Source of the DNA: an uncultured Bacteroidales bacterium
GTDB taxonomy: Bacteria; Bacteroidota; Bacteroidia; Bacteroidales; Bacteroidaceae
Direction of reading: 5' to 3'
Assembly: GCA_937898885.1 (NCBI GenBank)
Contig: CALDKD010000007.1
Location: forward strand, 1-64,000
Length of the DNA: 64,000 bases
The notes beneath the pieces were generated by a model that worked only from the letters and a program-made list of their open reading frames with translations, did no database searches and was not told the DNA's origin. Of the stretch, positions 44,441 through 52,084 are shown piece by piece. Position 1 is the first letter of the stretch, and each line of letters begins with the position of its first letter. The position numbers and the translations under genes are program-made.

Positions 44441-47113
44441 ATGAGGCTAAGAAAGCTTTTTCTATATGTTCCATTGCTGCTCACGGTTGTAGCTCCGTTG
44501 TCCGTATGTGCTGAGAGCGCTAACGAGGCTCTCAGGAGATTTGCAGGGAACATTCATCAGTTCAGTCAGATCTTTCCACAGGAAAAGGTGTATATCCAGT
44601 TCGACAACACCTCTTATTATACAGGCGAGACTATATGGTTCAAGGCATATGTGGTAAATGCCGCCGATAACCACCGTGCGGCAAGCAAGGTCCTGTATGT
44701 GGACCTCATCTCTCCCGGAGGCGTCGTGCTGAAGCAGCAGAAGCTGAAGATTGTGGCAGGCCAGTGCGACGGCTCATTCCCGCTTCTGGACGCAAGTACC
44801 AGCAGCGCGCGCGAGCTGCGTGGCGTACTTCCCTACCCGAGCGGTTTCTATGAGGTCCGCGCCTACACAATGAATATGCTCAACTTCAATCAGGAGGCTA
44901 TTTTCTCCCGTGTGTTTCCAATATACGAGAAGCCGTCAAAAGAGGGAGCGTATTATGATGAGGCTCCATCAATAAAGCTGCACAATTCCTTTGTGGAGCA
45001 GTACAGGCCGGAGACCGACACCCAGAGAAAGACAGAGATGGCATTCTACCCCGAAGGAGGCCGTATCATTCTTGGAAAAGAGTGCAAGGTTGCTTTCAAG
45101 ATAACAGGAGCAGACGGCTTAGGCATTGAGGCCACCGGGACCGTCGATGAGTCCGGAACAGGTTTCAAGACCATACACGACGGAATGGGCTCCTTCACAT
45201 TCACACCCCTGAGGCGAGCCAACAGTGTCACTGTTCAAACAGGAGACAAGACATTTCATTTCAACATGCCGGAGGCCGAGACCGAGGGATACGCTCTTTC
45301 CGCCGATAATCAAGGCAGCAAGCTGAGGGTCAGGATATCCGGAACAGCCGGAATGACAACCGACACGCTCGGACTCGCAGTTTTGTGCCGTGATGGTCTG
45401 GTATTCTTCAACACATTACAGCAGGACAGCAACCACGAGGCAGAGATTGTCATACCGCTTGAGTCCGGCGAGGGTGTATGCCGCACAGTATTGTTCGACC
45501 GCAGCGGAAACATACTGGCCAGCAGGGCTTTCTATGCGAAGTCATCAAGTCTGGCACCACAGCTCACATTTCAGACTGACCAGAAGAAATATGGTCCTTT
45601 CCAGCCGGTCACACTGGACTTCAATCTCACCGACGGCTCTGGAGCGCCATTCAGGGACCGTTTCTGCCTGTCGGTACGCGATGCCCGCGCGTCAGGCAAC
45701 CTGACATCAGGAGACCTGCGCACCACCCTGCTTCTGTCATCAGACCTGAAGGGATATGTGCATCAGCCGGAATGGTATTTCGAGGAAGAGAGCCCGCTCC
45801 GCGATGAGGCCCTTGACCTGCTTACAATGGTGCAGGGTTGGGAGCGTTACGAATGGAACTATATGACCGGACTGAGCAAATTCCAAGAGAGGCACCGCAC
45901 CGAGCAAGGTCTCACACTGAACGGTTGGATACTGTCTCCTTCTGGAAACAAGCCCATTGCGAACACCAAGGTGATGGTGGCGCTGGTCCCGCCAGACAAG
46001 ACACAGACAGAGCAGTTTGACTGCATCACCGACAGCACAGGCTACTTCGGCCTTGATGTGTCTGATTTCTACGATGTAGCGCGCTTTACCATCCATACCA
46101 CCGAGAAAAAGCGTATGGTAGGCACCAGCTCGCGAATACTGTTTGAGCGCTCAATGACTCCGGACATACGCGCATACTACCCTGCAGAGACCACCCTGCG
46201 CAACATAGCACCCAAAAAGAGAGTCATTGTTGCCGAAGAACAGCCTGAAGACGACAATCTGCCTGAAGTAATATGGGACAATATCGGTTACCTGTTGCCC
46301 GACGTGGATATCCAGGACAAGCGCAAGTATGTAGATTACTTTACGTTCAAGGCATTCAACGTGCAGCAGGACATTGAGGCAGAGCTGGACCGTGCCGAAT
46401 TCACAGGAGATGTTCTTGGATACTTATTGGATAAAGGATACGTCTTCAATATGCGTCCTGACAGCTCAGGTCAGGAGAATCCCCTGCTTGAGCTCAGCGG
46501 CTCTGACGAGGAGGTCGCATTCCAGCTGGCCGATACCTGTATGCTGAACGGCATTCCGGCATTCTGGTACGTACACAACACAGAGCGGTGCCTCTATCAG
46601 GGCATCTTCTGCCCGCCTTGGGCCATAGACACGCAAGACATCAGAAGCCTTATGGTATATGACCGTGTCATGCCTCTCACATCAATAATGTCGCTCACGC
46701 CGCTTATTCTTCAGGGACTGGGCAAGCACGTTGATGTGACCAGCATGGCCAATACCGTTGAGAGCGCCAGCCCGGACAGGCCTTCGCGCAACTACTATCT
46801 GATAGACCTTCAGGTAAAAGATGATTATTTCCTGAGCTCAAAGAGAGAGCTCAACGAGTTAGGCAAGAGAGTATCCAACTTTTATGGATTCTCATCGCCA
46901 TACCAGTTCTACAGTCCAAGCTATCCGGACGGTCCTATTGTAGGCGATGTGGACTATCGCCGCACCCTATACTGGGAGCCGAACGTAGTGACCGACGCGG
47001 ACGGACACGCCTCAGTGACATTCTACAACAACTCCATCACATCGGAGTTCAGCATCAGCGGAGCCGGCATCACAGCTGGCGGACAGCCGTATGTTCTTGA
47101 GAGCGGTTTCTAA
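44441..47113 (+). CDS. Exported MG2/alpha-2-macroglobulin-like protein
   Basis: Large exported protein (890 aa) of a widespread, uncharacterised Bacteroidetes type. The signal peptide ends near LSVCAESA. Next is an MG2-like beta-domain (EKVYIQFDNTSYYTGETIWF, 48-67), several further beta-domains, and a carboxypeptidase-regulatory-like domain near 480-540 (LNGWILSPSGNKPIANTKVM). The end is macroglobulin-like (RTLYWEPNVVTDADGHASVT). No thioester motif was seen. Related proteins often lie near TonB-dependent receptors; none is here. The last nine codons form one arm of a 24-bp hairpin whose loop includes the stop codon, and a hairpin array follows. Confidence 0.82.
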   Translation: MRLRKLFLYVPLLLTVVAPLSVCAESANEALRRFAGNIHQFSQIFPQEKVYIQFDNTSYYTGETIWFKAYVVNAADNHRAASKVLYVDLISPGGVVLKQQKLKIVAGQCDGSFPLLDASTSSARELRGVLPYPSGFYEVRAYTMNMLNFNQEAIFSRVFPIYEKPSKEGAYYDEAPSIKLHNSFVEQYRPETDTQRKTEMAFYPEGGRIILGKECKVAFKITGADGLGIEATGTVDESGTGFKTIHDGMGSFTFTPLRRANSVTVQTGDKTFHFNMPEAETEGYALSADNQGSKLRVRISGTAGMTTDTLGLAVLCRDGLVFFNTLQQDSNHEAEIVIPLESGEGVCRTVLFDRSGNILASRAFYAKSSSLAPQLTFQTDQKKYGPFQPVTLDFNLTDGSGAPFRDRFCLSVRDARASGNLTSGDLRTTLLLSSDLKGYVHQPEWYFEEESPLRDEALDLLTMVQGWERYEWNYMTGLSKFQERHRTEQGLTLNGWILSPSGNKPIANTKVMVALVPPDKTQTEQFDCITDSTGYFGLDVSDFYDVARFTIHTTEKKRMVGTSSRILFERSMTPDIRAYYPAETTLRNIAPKKRVIVAEEQPEDDNLPEVIWDNIGYLLPDVDIQDKRKYVDYFTFKAFNVQQDIEAELDRAEFTGDVLGYLLDKGYVFNMRPDSSGQENPLLELSGSDEEVAFQLADTCMLNGIPAFWYVHNTERCLYQGIFCPPWAIDTQDIRSLMVYDRVMPLTSIMSLTPLILQGLGKHVDVTSMANTVESASPDRPSRNYYLIDLQVKDDYFLSSKRELNELGKRVSNFYGFSSPYQFYSPSYPDGPIVGDVDYRRTLYWEPNVVTDADGHASVTFYNNSITSEFSISGAGITAGGQPYVLESGF

Positions 47114-47136
47114 CCGTTCTCAAGAACATACGGCTG
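47084..47136. repeat. 24-bp inverted repeat holding the MG2 gene's stop codon in its loop
   Basis: Bases 47084-47107 pair with 47113-47136 over 24 positions with a single G.T wobble (47103/47117). The loop is TTCTA (47108-47112), so the TAA stop (47111-47113) lies at the loop edge. The left arm is coding sequence; the right arm opens the hairpin array. No T-run follows directly, so it is not a standard terminator. Confidence 0.9.
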
Positions 47137-47436
47137 CGCCGACCTCTTTTTAGTTCAGCTTTCGCTGAACACGGGTGCAAGCACCCTTGGCTGCTCTGGC
47201 AGCGTCCTTCGGACCAATTAATTTTGGAGAGTGGTTTTTGACCACTCTCAAGAACATACGGCTGCGCGGACCTCATTTTAGTTCAGCTTCCGCTGAACAC
47301 GGGTGCAAGCACCCTTGGCTGCTCTGGCAGCGTCCTTCGGACCAATTAATTTTGGAGAGCGGTTTCTAACCGTTCTCAAGAACATACGGCTGCGCGGACC
47401 TCATTTTAGTTCAGCTTCCGCTGAACACGGGTGCAA
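47099..47436. repeat. Tandem array of a 128-bp multi-hairpin unit (2.6 copies)
   Basis: Units start at 47099, 47227 and 47355 (period exactly 128). The third breaks off at 47436. Each unit holds five short hairpins in order. Unit 1 coordinates: GAGAGCGGT/ACCGTTCTC (47099-47121), GTTCAGC/GCTGAAC (47153-47170), GGGTG/CACCC (47173-47186), GCTGC/GCAGC (47190-47203) and GTCC/GGAC (47204-47214). Units 1 and 2 are nearly identical. Where they differ in stem 1, the change C-G to T-A is paired, and G.T becomes G-C. No coding frame, spacer or transposase goes with the array. It fills most of the 419-base gap between the MG2 gene and rpmE2. Confidence 0.92.
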
Positions 47437-47452
47437 TTAAAGAGGGAAATAT

Positions 47453-47483
47453 TTTGCAGATGAGAATTAAAGCATTAACTTTG
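47453..47483 (+). promoter_or_regulatory. Consensus promoter of rpmE2
   Basis: TTTG (47453-47456) and TAACTTTG (47476-47483) are 19 bases apart, a full consensus match. The leader to the ATG at 47533 is about 40 nt. Confidence 0.8.
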
Positions 47484-47494
47484 CGGTCCGAAAC

Positions 47495-47509
47495 CCCCAC
47501 CATAGTGGT
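47495..47509 (+). promoter_or_regulatory. Leader hairpin upstream of rpmE2
   Basis: CCACCA pairs with TGGTGG across a TAG loop in the rpmE2 leader, about 24 bases before the ATG. Ribosomal protein leaders often bind their own product; here this is only a possibility. Confidence 0.4.
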
Positions 47510-47532
47510 GGAGTATTAAAAAAGAAACAATT

Positions 47533-47787
47533 ATGAAACAAGGTATTCATCCTGACAATTACCGTCCTGTAGTATTCAAGGACATGTCAAACGGCGACTG
47601 CTTCCTGTCACGCTCAACCTGTGCCACAAAAGAGACCATTGAGTTTGAGGGACAGACCTATCCGCTTATCAAGCTTGAGATTTCAAACACATCACACCCG
47701 TTCTATACCGGTAAGTCAAAGCTGGTCGATACCGCAGGACGTGTGGATCGTTTCATGAGCCGCTACGCAAGAAGCCGCAAGCAGTAA
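47533..47787 (+). CDS. rpmE2: Ribosomal protein L31, type B
   Basis: Large-subunit ribosomal protein (84 aa) at the ribosome bridge region. Start MKQGIHPDNYRPVVFKDMSN is the type B signature. The zinc-binding CxxC pair of type A is absent; single Cys residues are in GDCFLSRSTC. The C-terminal SNTSHPFYTGKSKLVDTAGR and VDRFMSRY are typical. It has a strong promoter and its own terminator. Confidence 0.97.
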   Translation: MKQGIHPDNYRPVVFKDMSNGDCFLSRSTCATKETIEFEGQTYPLIKLEISNTSHPFYTGKSKLVDTAGRVDRFMSRYARSRKQ

Positions 47788-47812
47788 TCCGCAGCGAATA
47801 TCTTAGAACAAT

Positions 47813-47851
47813 AACCGGCAATCTCCTTTCGGAAGTTGCCGGTTTTCTTAT
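47813..47851 (+). terminator. Terminator of rpmE2
   Basis: AACCGGCAA (47813-47821) pairs with TTGCCGGTT (47836-47844), followed by TTCTT. Since the next gene converges, it may also serve the minus strand, but the T-run there is poor. Confidence 0.85.
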
Positions 47852-47866
47852 ATCCTGTTTCCTGAC

Positions 47867-48505
47867 TTATTTCTGTTTCTCGCGCACAAAGCGTTTGCCA
47901 TTCCACAGATATACTACAGGCTCACGGCGCAGGTATCCTGCAAAACGCGCAGAATCCGCGTCAAGGCAGCCAAGGCCGGTATAATGGAATGCTATTCCGT
48001 CAAGATTGTCGGAGACTGATGCCTGAACGCTTCTGACCATAGAGACTTTCTCCAGGCTGGCAATAGAGTCACGGTCTGCCCCACCCGCTATAAAATCCTT
48101 AAGGGTTGGAGCGGACAGCAGCCTTGCGCCATCAACAGGTTTCCAGTGAGAGTCATAGAACAGCACACGGCTGTCACGGACAACACTCTCAACAGTATGC
48201 ACAACACATATCAATGGAATTGAGTCTTTGTAATAGAACAGGCGGATGCTCACATCAGACTTATCCGTATATCGTATCGAGACCATATCCTTGTCAATGC
48301 TCACCAGCTCACTTATGCCGTCCAGACGATTACGCACCGCCGCACGCATTCCCCCATCAAGAAAGTCCAGCATATCCAGACGGTTCACCTGAGAGAGTAG
48401 CGGAAGAACGGAATCCGGCATCTCTTTGAAAACAGTACGGATATCGGCAGCCTTAACAGAGCAGAGGCTTGCCAGGAGCAGAAAAGCAGTAAACACCTTA
48501 TTCAT
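47867..48505 (-). CDS. DUF3256 family exported protein
   Basis: Small exported protein (212 aa) of unknown function found in Bacteroidales. Signal peptide MNKVFTAFLLLASLCSVKA. The family region begins DIRTVFKEMPDSVLPLLSQV and NRLDMLDFLDGGM. The frame is open up to 48604, inside truA; the ATG at 48505 gives the signal peptide and a gap of 11 bases from truA, so it is chosen. Third gene of rsmE-truA-DUF3256. Confidence 0.85.
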   Translation of the reverse strand: MNKVFTAFLLLASLCSVKAADIRTVFKEMPDSVLPLLSQVNRLDMLDFLDGGMRAAVRNRLDGISELVSIDKDMVSIRYTDKSDVSIRLFYYKDSIPLICVVHTVESVVRDSRVLFYDSHWKPVDGARLLSAPTLKDFIAGGADRDSIASLEKVSMVRSVQASVSDNLDGIAFHYTGLGCLDADSARFAGYLRREPVVYLWNGKRFVREKQK

Positions 48506-48516
48506 ATTACAGGGAA

Positions 48517-49272
48517 TTACTCGTTCAACGAAAAGACACGATCGGGATACTCCACATTCTCCAGAAACAGGCCTTGCGCGGGAGCCGAGTCGCCGGCTCT
48601 GCATCGGTCTTTGGCGTTAATGATGCAAGCGAACTCGTCTAAAGTGATTTTTCCACGGCCAACCTCCATAAGCGTACCCACAATGGCACGGACCATATTT
48701 CTCAGGAATCTGTCGGCAGTTATGCAAAACACCCACGTACCATCTCCGGCATCACTCCAATGAGCCTCGGTCACACGGCAATCATTGGTTTTTGTATCAG
48801 TGTGCAGTTTGCTGAAACTGGTGAAATCTGTAGTAGAGAGCAACAGTCCCGCCGCCTTGTTCATCATATCGAAATCCGGCCTGTTCAGCAGCCGCCACGA
48901 ATAATCACGCAAGAATGGAGTCTTTCGCAAAGACACATAATAGCGATATGTGCGGGAAACGGCATCGAATCTGGCGTGTGCATCGGCCGCTACCGGAACT
49001 ATGCGCTGTACAGCAATATCGTCAGGCAGGATGCCGTTCAGCTTTGAAGTCATCCAACCTGCATCGGCAGGCTCAGGAATATCAAAATGAGCCACCATCA
49101 TCCTTGCGTGAACGCCAGTGTCGGTACGTCCGGCACCTGTTACGTGTATATCCTGACGCAAGAACAGCGACAGGGCCTTCTCAAGCGTCTCCTGTACCGA
49201 AGGCGAGTCGGGCTGTATCTGCCAGCCGCAGTAGCGTGTGCCATCAAAGCTCAGATAGATGAAGTAACGCAT
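48517..49272 (-). CDS. truA: tRNA pseudouridine(38-40) synthase
   Basis: Makes pseudouridine at positions 38-40 of the tRNA anticodon arm (251 aa). The catalytic Asp is in GAGRTDTGVHA. The N-terminus RYFIYLSFDGTRYCGWQIQP and the segment FLRNMVRAIVGTLMEVGRG are characteristic. It follows rsmE by 5 bases. Confidence 0.96.
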   Translation of the reverse strand: MRYFIYLSFDGTRYCGWQIQPDSPSVQETLEKALSLFLRQDIHVTGAGRTDTGVHARMMVAHFDIPEPADAGWMTSKLNGILPDDIAVQRIVPVAADAHARFDAVSRTYRYYVSLRKTPFLRDYSWRLLNRPDFDMMNKAAGLLLSTTDFTSFSKLHTDTKTNDCRVTEAHWSDAGDGTWVFCITADRFLRNMVRAIVGTLMEVGRGKITLDEFACIINAKDRCRAGDSAPAQGLFLENVEYPDRVFSLNE

Positions 49273-49277
49273 AATTC

Positions 49278-49988
49278 CTATAATCTGTTGGCAAGATTCA
49301 TTATGTTTACCGCCACAAGTGCGGCAGTCTCGGTTCTGAGACGCGACAAGCCCAGGGAGACCGGACGGAATCCGTTCTGCAATGAGGCATCAATCTCTTT
49401 CGGTGAGAAATCTCCCTCAGGCCCAATCAGCGTAACCACATCATTACCAGGGACCACCATATCTGCCAGATGGCGTTTCTCGCCCTCCTCACAATGCGCT
49501 ATGAACCTGTCCGCGCACTGACAGGACGATACGAAATCGCGGAACGGCATCATTGGTACAAGCTCGGGCAGGAAGGCTTTCTGCGACTGCTTCATCGCCG
49601 CTATGGCTATGCGCTCCACCCTGTCCATCTTGACCACATCGCGCTCGGAATGGTCTGTCTTTAGGAACACTATCCTGTCAACGCCTATCTCAACGGCTTT
49701 CTCTATGAACCACTCATTGCGCTCCATCAGTTTTGTGGGAGCAAAGGCAAGAGTGATGCGGCCTCGCCACAATGGAGCCTGACACTCGCTTCCGCGCACA
49801 GCTACAATACAGCGTTTGCGGTCAATACTGCTGATTACGGCATCATAGAATGTGCCTTTGCCATCAGACAAGACTATTCCATCGCCCTCCTTGAGACGAA
49901 GCACGCGGATGCAATGGCCAGCCTCCTCTTCGGGAAGCTCCATCTCCTGACACACGTCAGGCACATAAAAAATCCGTCTCTCTGCCAT
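49278..49988 (-). CDS. rsmE: 16S rRNA m3U1498 methyltransferase
   Basis: SPOUT-fold methyltransferase (236 aa) with an N-terminal PUA-like domain. Family motifs: ALAFAPTK-like LAFAPTKLMERNEWFIEKAV, KQSQKAFLPEL, and the knot sequence TLIGPEGDFSPKEID with LGLSRLRTETAAL. First gene of its unit. A TATATTTG box ends only seven bases before the ATG, which would give a leaderless or nearly leaderless message if used. Confidence 0.95.
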   Translation of the reverse strand: MAERRIFYVPDVCQEMELPEEEAGHCIRVLRLKEGDGIVLSDGKGTFYDAVISSIDRKRCIVAVRGSECQAPLWRGRITLAFAPTKLMERNEWFIEKAVEIGVDRIVFLKTDHSERDVVKMDRVERIAIAAMKQSQKAFLPELVPMMPFRDFVSSCQCADRFIAHCEEGEKRHLADMVVPGNDVVTLIGPEGDFSPKEIDASLQNGFRPVSLGLSRLRTETAALVAVNIMNLANRL

Positions 49989-49995
49989 TTCGCGT

Positions 49996-50003
49996 CAAAT
50001 ATA
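49996..50003 (-). promoter_or_regulatory. -7 box TATATTTG just before rsmE
   Basis: Exact TAnnTTTG match on the minus strand, seven bases from the rsmE ATG. No -33 match, so moderate doubt. Confidence 0.4.
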
Positions 50004-50011
50004 CAAAAAGT

Positions 50012-50043
50012 AAGCAGGAGTTGTCATCACGACAACTCCTGCT
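50012..50043 (-). terminator. 13-bp hairpin terminator upstream of rsmE
   Basis: Bases 50013-50025 pair perfectly with 50031-50043 over a 5-nt loop. On the minus strand TTACTTTTTG follows. It should end transcripts from rlmI or from the orphan promoter at 50079. Confidence 0.8.
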
Positions 50044-50078
50044 CGAATTAAAATCTAATACCATGAAAAACACGTCTG

Positions 50079-50086
50079 CAAAGATA
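50079..50086 (-). promoter_or_regulatory. Orphan -7 box TATCTTTG before the hairpin
   Basis: Exact TAnnTTTG match on the minus strand between rlmI and the terminator hairpin at 50012. A transcript from here would be about 60 nt if it ended at the hairpin, or would read into rsmE if it did not. Confidence 0.45.
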
Positions 50087-50167
50087 CAATCATTTTTTAA
50101 TCTCAATAGTAAGGCACCGGAAAAATGCAACCGTTTAACCTTTTTTAATATAAAAACGGCCTTTTGC

Positions 50168-51352
50168 CTACTCTACATAAAGGACAAGACCCTTCAGATA
50201 CTCTCCTTCCGGATGAAAAATGTTTACCGGATGGTCTGCGGGCTGATGCAGCTGGTGCAGAATCCTCACACTTCTTCCGGCAAGAGCCGCCGCCGTAAAC
50301 ACTGCCGTGCGGAACTGCTCCTTGGTAACGACCTGTGAGCAGCTGAACGTGAACAGAAGTCCTCCCGGCTTGATTTTCTGGAACGCCTTCTCATTCAGAC
50401 GACGGTAGCCGAGGAGCGCGCGTTTCAGGGCATCCTTATGCTTGGCGAATGCCGGCGGGTCAAGGACTATCAAATCATACACAGGCTCCATATCGTCAAG
50501 AAACTTAAACGCATCCTCAGCGAATGCCTGATGCCGTGTATCGCCGGGGAAATTATTCTCCACACCCTGACGTGTAAGCTCAATGGCACGTGCGGAGCTG
50601 TCAACAGAATGCACCTGTAAGGCACCGCCGCGCAATGCCGCAAGCGAGAATCCTCCTGTGTAGCAGAACATATTCAGCACCGTTCGTCCGCACGCCATAC
50701 GCTCCAACAGCGCACGGTTCTCACGCTGATCTATGAACAGTCCGGTTTTCTGTCCGTTTATCCAATCCACAGGCATCCTCATTCCATATTCCAGAAGCTC
50801 ATCTCCTGCTATGGGGCCGCCTATAAGATATGTGCCTGCGCGCTCTACATCGGCCTTGTACGGCAATGTCGTCTCAGATTTGTAATAAACCGACTCAACG
50901 GCTCCGTTCATAACCTCCATCAACGCGCCGGCAATCTCCTTACGCGACTCGTGCATGCCAACGGAATGCGCCTGAATCACAGCAGTGTGTCCGTAGATGT
51001 CTATGATAAGACCTGGCAGGCCGTCGCCCTCACCGTGAACGAGACGATAGATATTATGGTCATCGCGTCCGGTCAGTCCGAGCGTGTGGCGTACCGCAAG
51101 CGCCCTCCGCAGGCCATCACGCCAGAAATTCCCGTCAATGGCGACAGGCTTGAAGCTTAGCACCCTTACGGCTATGCTTCCCACTTGTATATGTCCCGTA
51201 GCTATCCAATCCCCCTGCGATGTATAAACGTCAACCACATCACCCTCATTGGGATTTCCCTCTATCGAGGCTATGGCTCCCGAGAAAATCCAGGGATGGA
51301 AACGAAGCAACGACTCCTCCTTACCCCTCTTCAATAATACTTTCTTCTGCAT
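50168..51352 (-). CDS. rlmI: Class I rRNA methyltransferase, RlmI-like
   Basis: SAM-dependent methyltransferase (394 aa); E. coli RlmI methylates C5 of C1962 in 23S rRNA. An N-terminal PUA domain (KVLLKRGKEESLLRFHPWIF, SGAI) is followed by a Rossmann domain with MFCYTGGFSLAALRGG and the catalytic DPPAFAKHKDAL. The Cys of the family is in LLFTFSCSQVV. An ATG three codons earlier (51361) is possible; MQKKVLLKRGKE fits the family start. It overlaps the exonuclease 3' end by 32 bases, implying one transcript. Confidence 0.93.
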   Translation of the reverse strand: MQKKVLLKRGKEESLLRFHPWIFSGAIASIEGNPNEGDVVDVYTSQGDWIATGHIQVGSIAVRVLSFKPVAIDGNFWRDGLRRALAVRHTLGLTGRDDHNIYRLVHGEGDGLPGLIIDIYGHTAVIQAHSVGMHESRKEIAGALMEVMNGAVESVYYKSETTLPYKADVERAGTYLIGGPIAGDELLEYGMRMPVDWINGQKTGLFIDQRENRALLERMACGRTVLNMFCYTGGFSLAALRGGALQVHSVDSSARAIELTRQGVENNFPGDTRHQAFAEDAFKFLDDMEPVYDLIVLDPPAFAKHKDALKRALLGYRRLNEKAFQKIKPGGLLFTFSCSQVVTKEQFRTAVFTAAALAGRSVRILHQLHQPADHPVNIFHPEGEYLKGLVLYVE

Positions 51353-51962
51353 CTCTGTCAATAACCTGATAATCGCCGGACCTGAGCAGTCCGTTCAGAT
51401 ACTTATATATTCTAACACAGGCCCACGCGTCAATGGCGGCATACTGGCACTGGGCATCGCTCAATGTCTCGGCCTCCCAGTTGCTCAACTGCTGGCTCTT
51501 GGATATGCGTTTGCCAAACAACAGCGCGTACATACGCTGAAGTCCCTTCTCGCGGATTCCCATCTGGCCGGCCATCTCCTGAAGCTCCACGTATCTGTCC
51601 GGACTCACGCTGGCGTGCCTGCGCAATGAGCCGAAATCGTCTTTCAGGGAGAGACCCACTTTCAGTATTCTCGGATTGGCCAGAAAATCACAAAGAGCCG
51701 CAGGCAGGCCAAGAATGTTCAGACGGAAGAGGAATGCCTTGCCGGACGACGAGAGCTGAAGCAGCGCCGTCTTATAGACCACCCCTTTCTTGAACGAGGG
51801 ACGAGTCTCGGTATCAAGCCCTACTATACGGCATCTTGACAGGTACCTCAGCGCATCGGCCACACCCTCAGGCGTATCCACAACCGTAATCGTGCCGGGG
51901 AACGTAACCTGCGGCATGGCAGGAATCAGTGTCTTGTCTATCGAGCTGTCTATTGTAACCAT
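51321..51962 (-). CDS. DEDD-type 3'-5' exonuclease
   Basis: RNase D/WRN-like 3'-5' exonuclease domain protein (213 aa). Metal-binding acids are visible in order: Asp and Glu of VGLDTETRPSF, Asp in VGLSLKDDF, and YAAIDAWACVRIY (DEDDy type, Tyr before the last Asp). No HRDC domain, so the short form. Substrate (DNA or RNA) is unknown. It overlaps rlmI. Confidence 0.92.
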   Translation of the reverse strand: MVTIDSSIDKTLIPAMPQVTFPGTITVVDTPEGVADALRYLSRCRIVGLDTETRPSFKKGVVYKTALLQLSSSGKAFLFRLNILGLPAALCDFLANPRILKVGLSLKDDFGSLRRHASVSPDRYVELQEMAGQMGIREKGLQRMYALLFGKRISKSQQLSNWEAETLSDAQCQYAAIDAWACVRIYKYLNGLLRSGDYQVIDRDAEESIIEEG

Positions 51963-52004
51963 TGCAATCAGGACCGGCAGAATCCAGTTCTGCCCATCAG
52001 ACTG

Positions 52005-52012
52005 CGAAGTTA
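52005..52012 (-). promoter_or_regulatory. -7-like box TAACTTCG for the exonuclease-rlmI unit
   Basis: TTCG-type box on the minus strand, 42 bases before the ATG at 51962. Confidence 0.4.
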
Positions 52013-52056
52013 AGATAATTCCACGGCATACGAGCGGTTGCTTGCATCCTTTTTTA

Positions 52057-52064
52057 TATCTTTA
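52057..52064 (+). promoter_or_regulatory. -7-like box TATCTTTA for ftsK
   Basis: Matches TAnnTTTG except for the last base, 20 bases before the ftsK ATG. TTG occurs near 52038-52044, but the spacing to the box is short. Confidence 0.4.
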
Positions 52065-52084
52065 CAACCGGAAAGGCTGTAATT

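Noticed and set aside
47099..47436. CRISPR array
   Set aside because: The 128-bp units abut directly with no variable spacers, and no cas genes are present.
47099..47436. Integron attC sites or REP/RAYT element
   Set aside because: The palindromes superficially resemble attC or REP hairpins, but no integron integrase, cassette genes or REP-associated transposase lie in the window, and the core-site sequences were not seen.
50061..50338. Plus-strand small frame starting MKNTSAKIQSFFNLNSK downstream of the 13-bp hairpin
   Set aside because: It soon becomes the antisense of rlmI and has no promoter on that strand.
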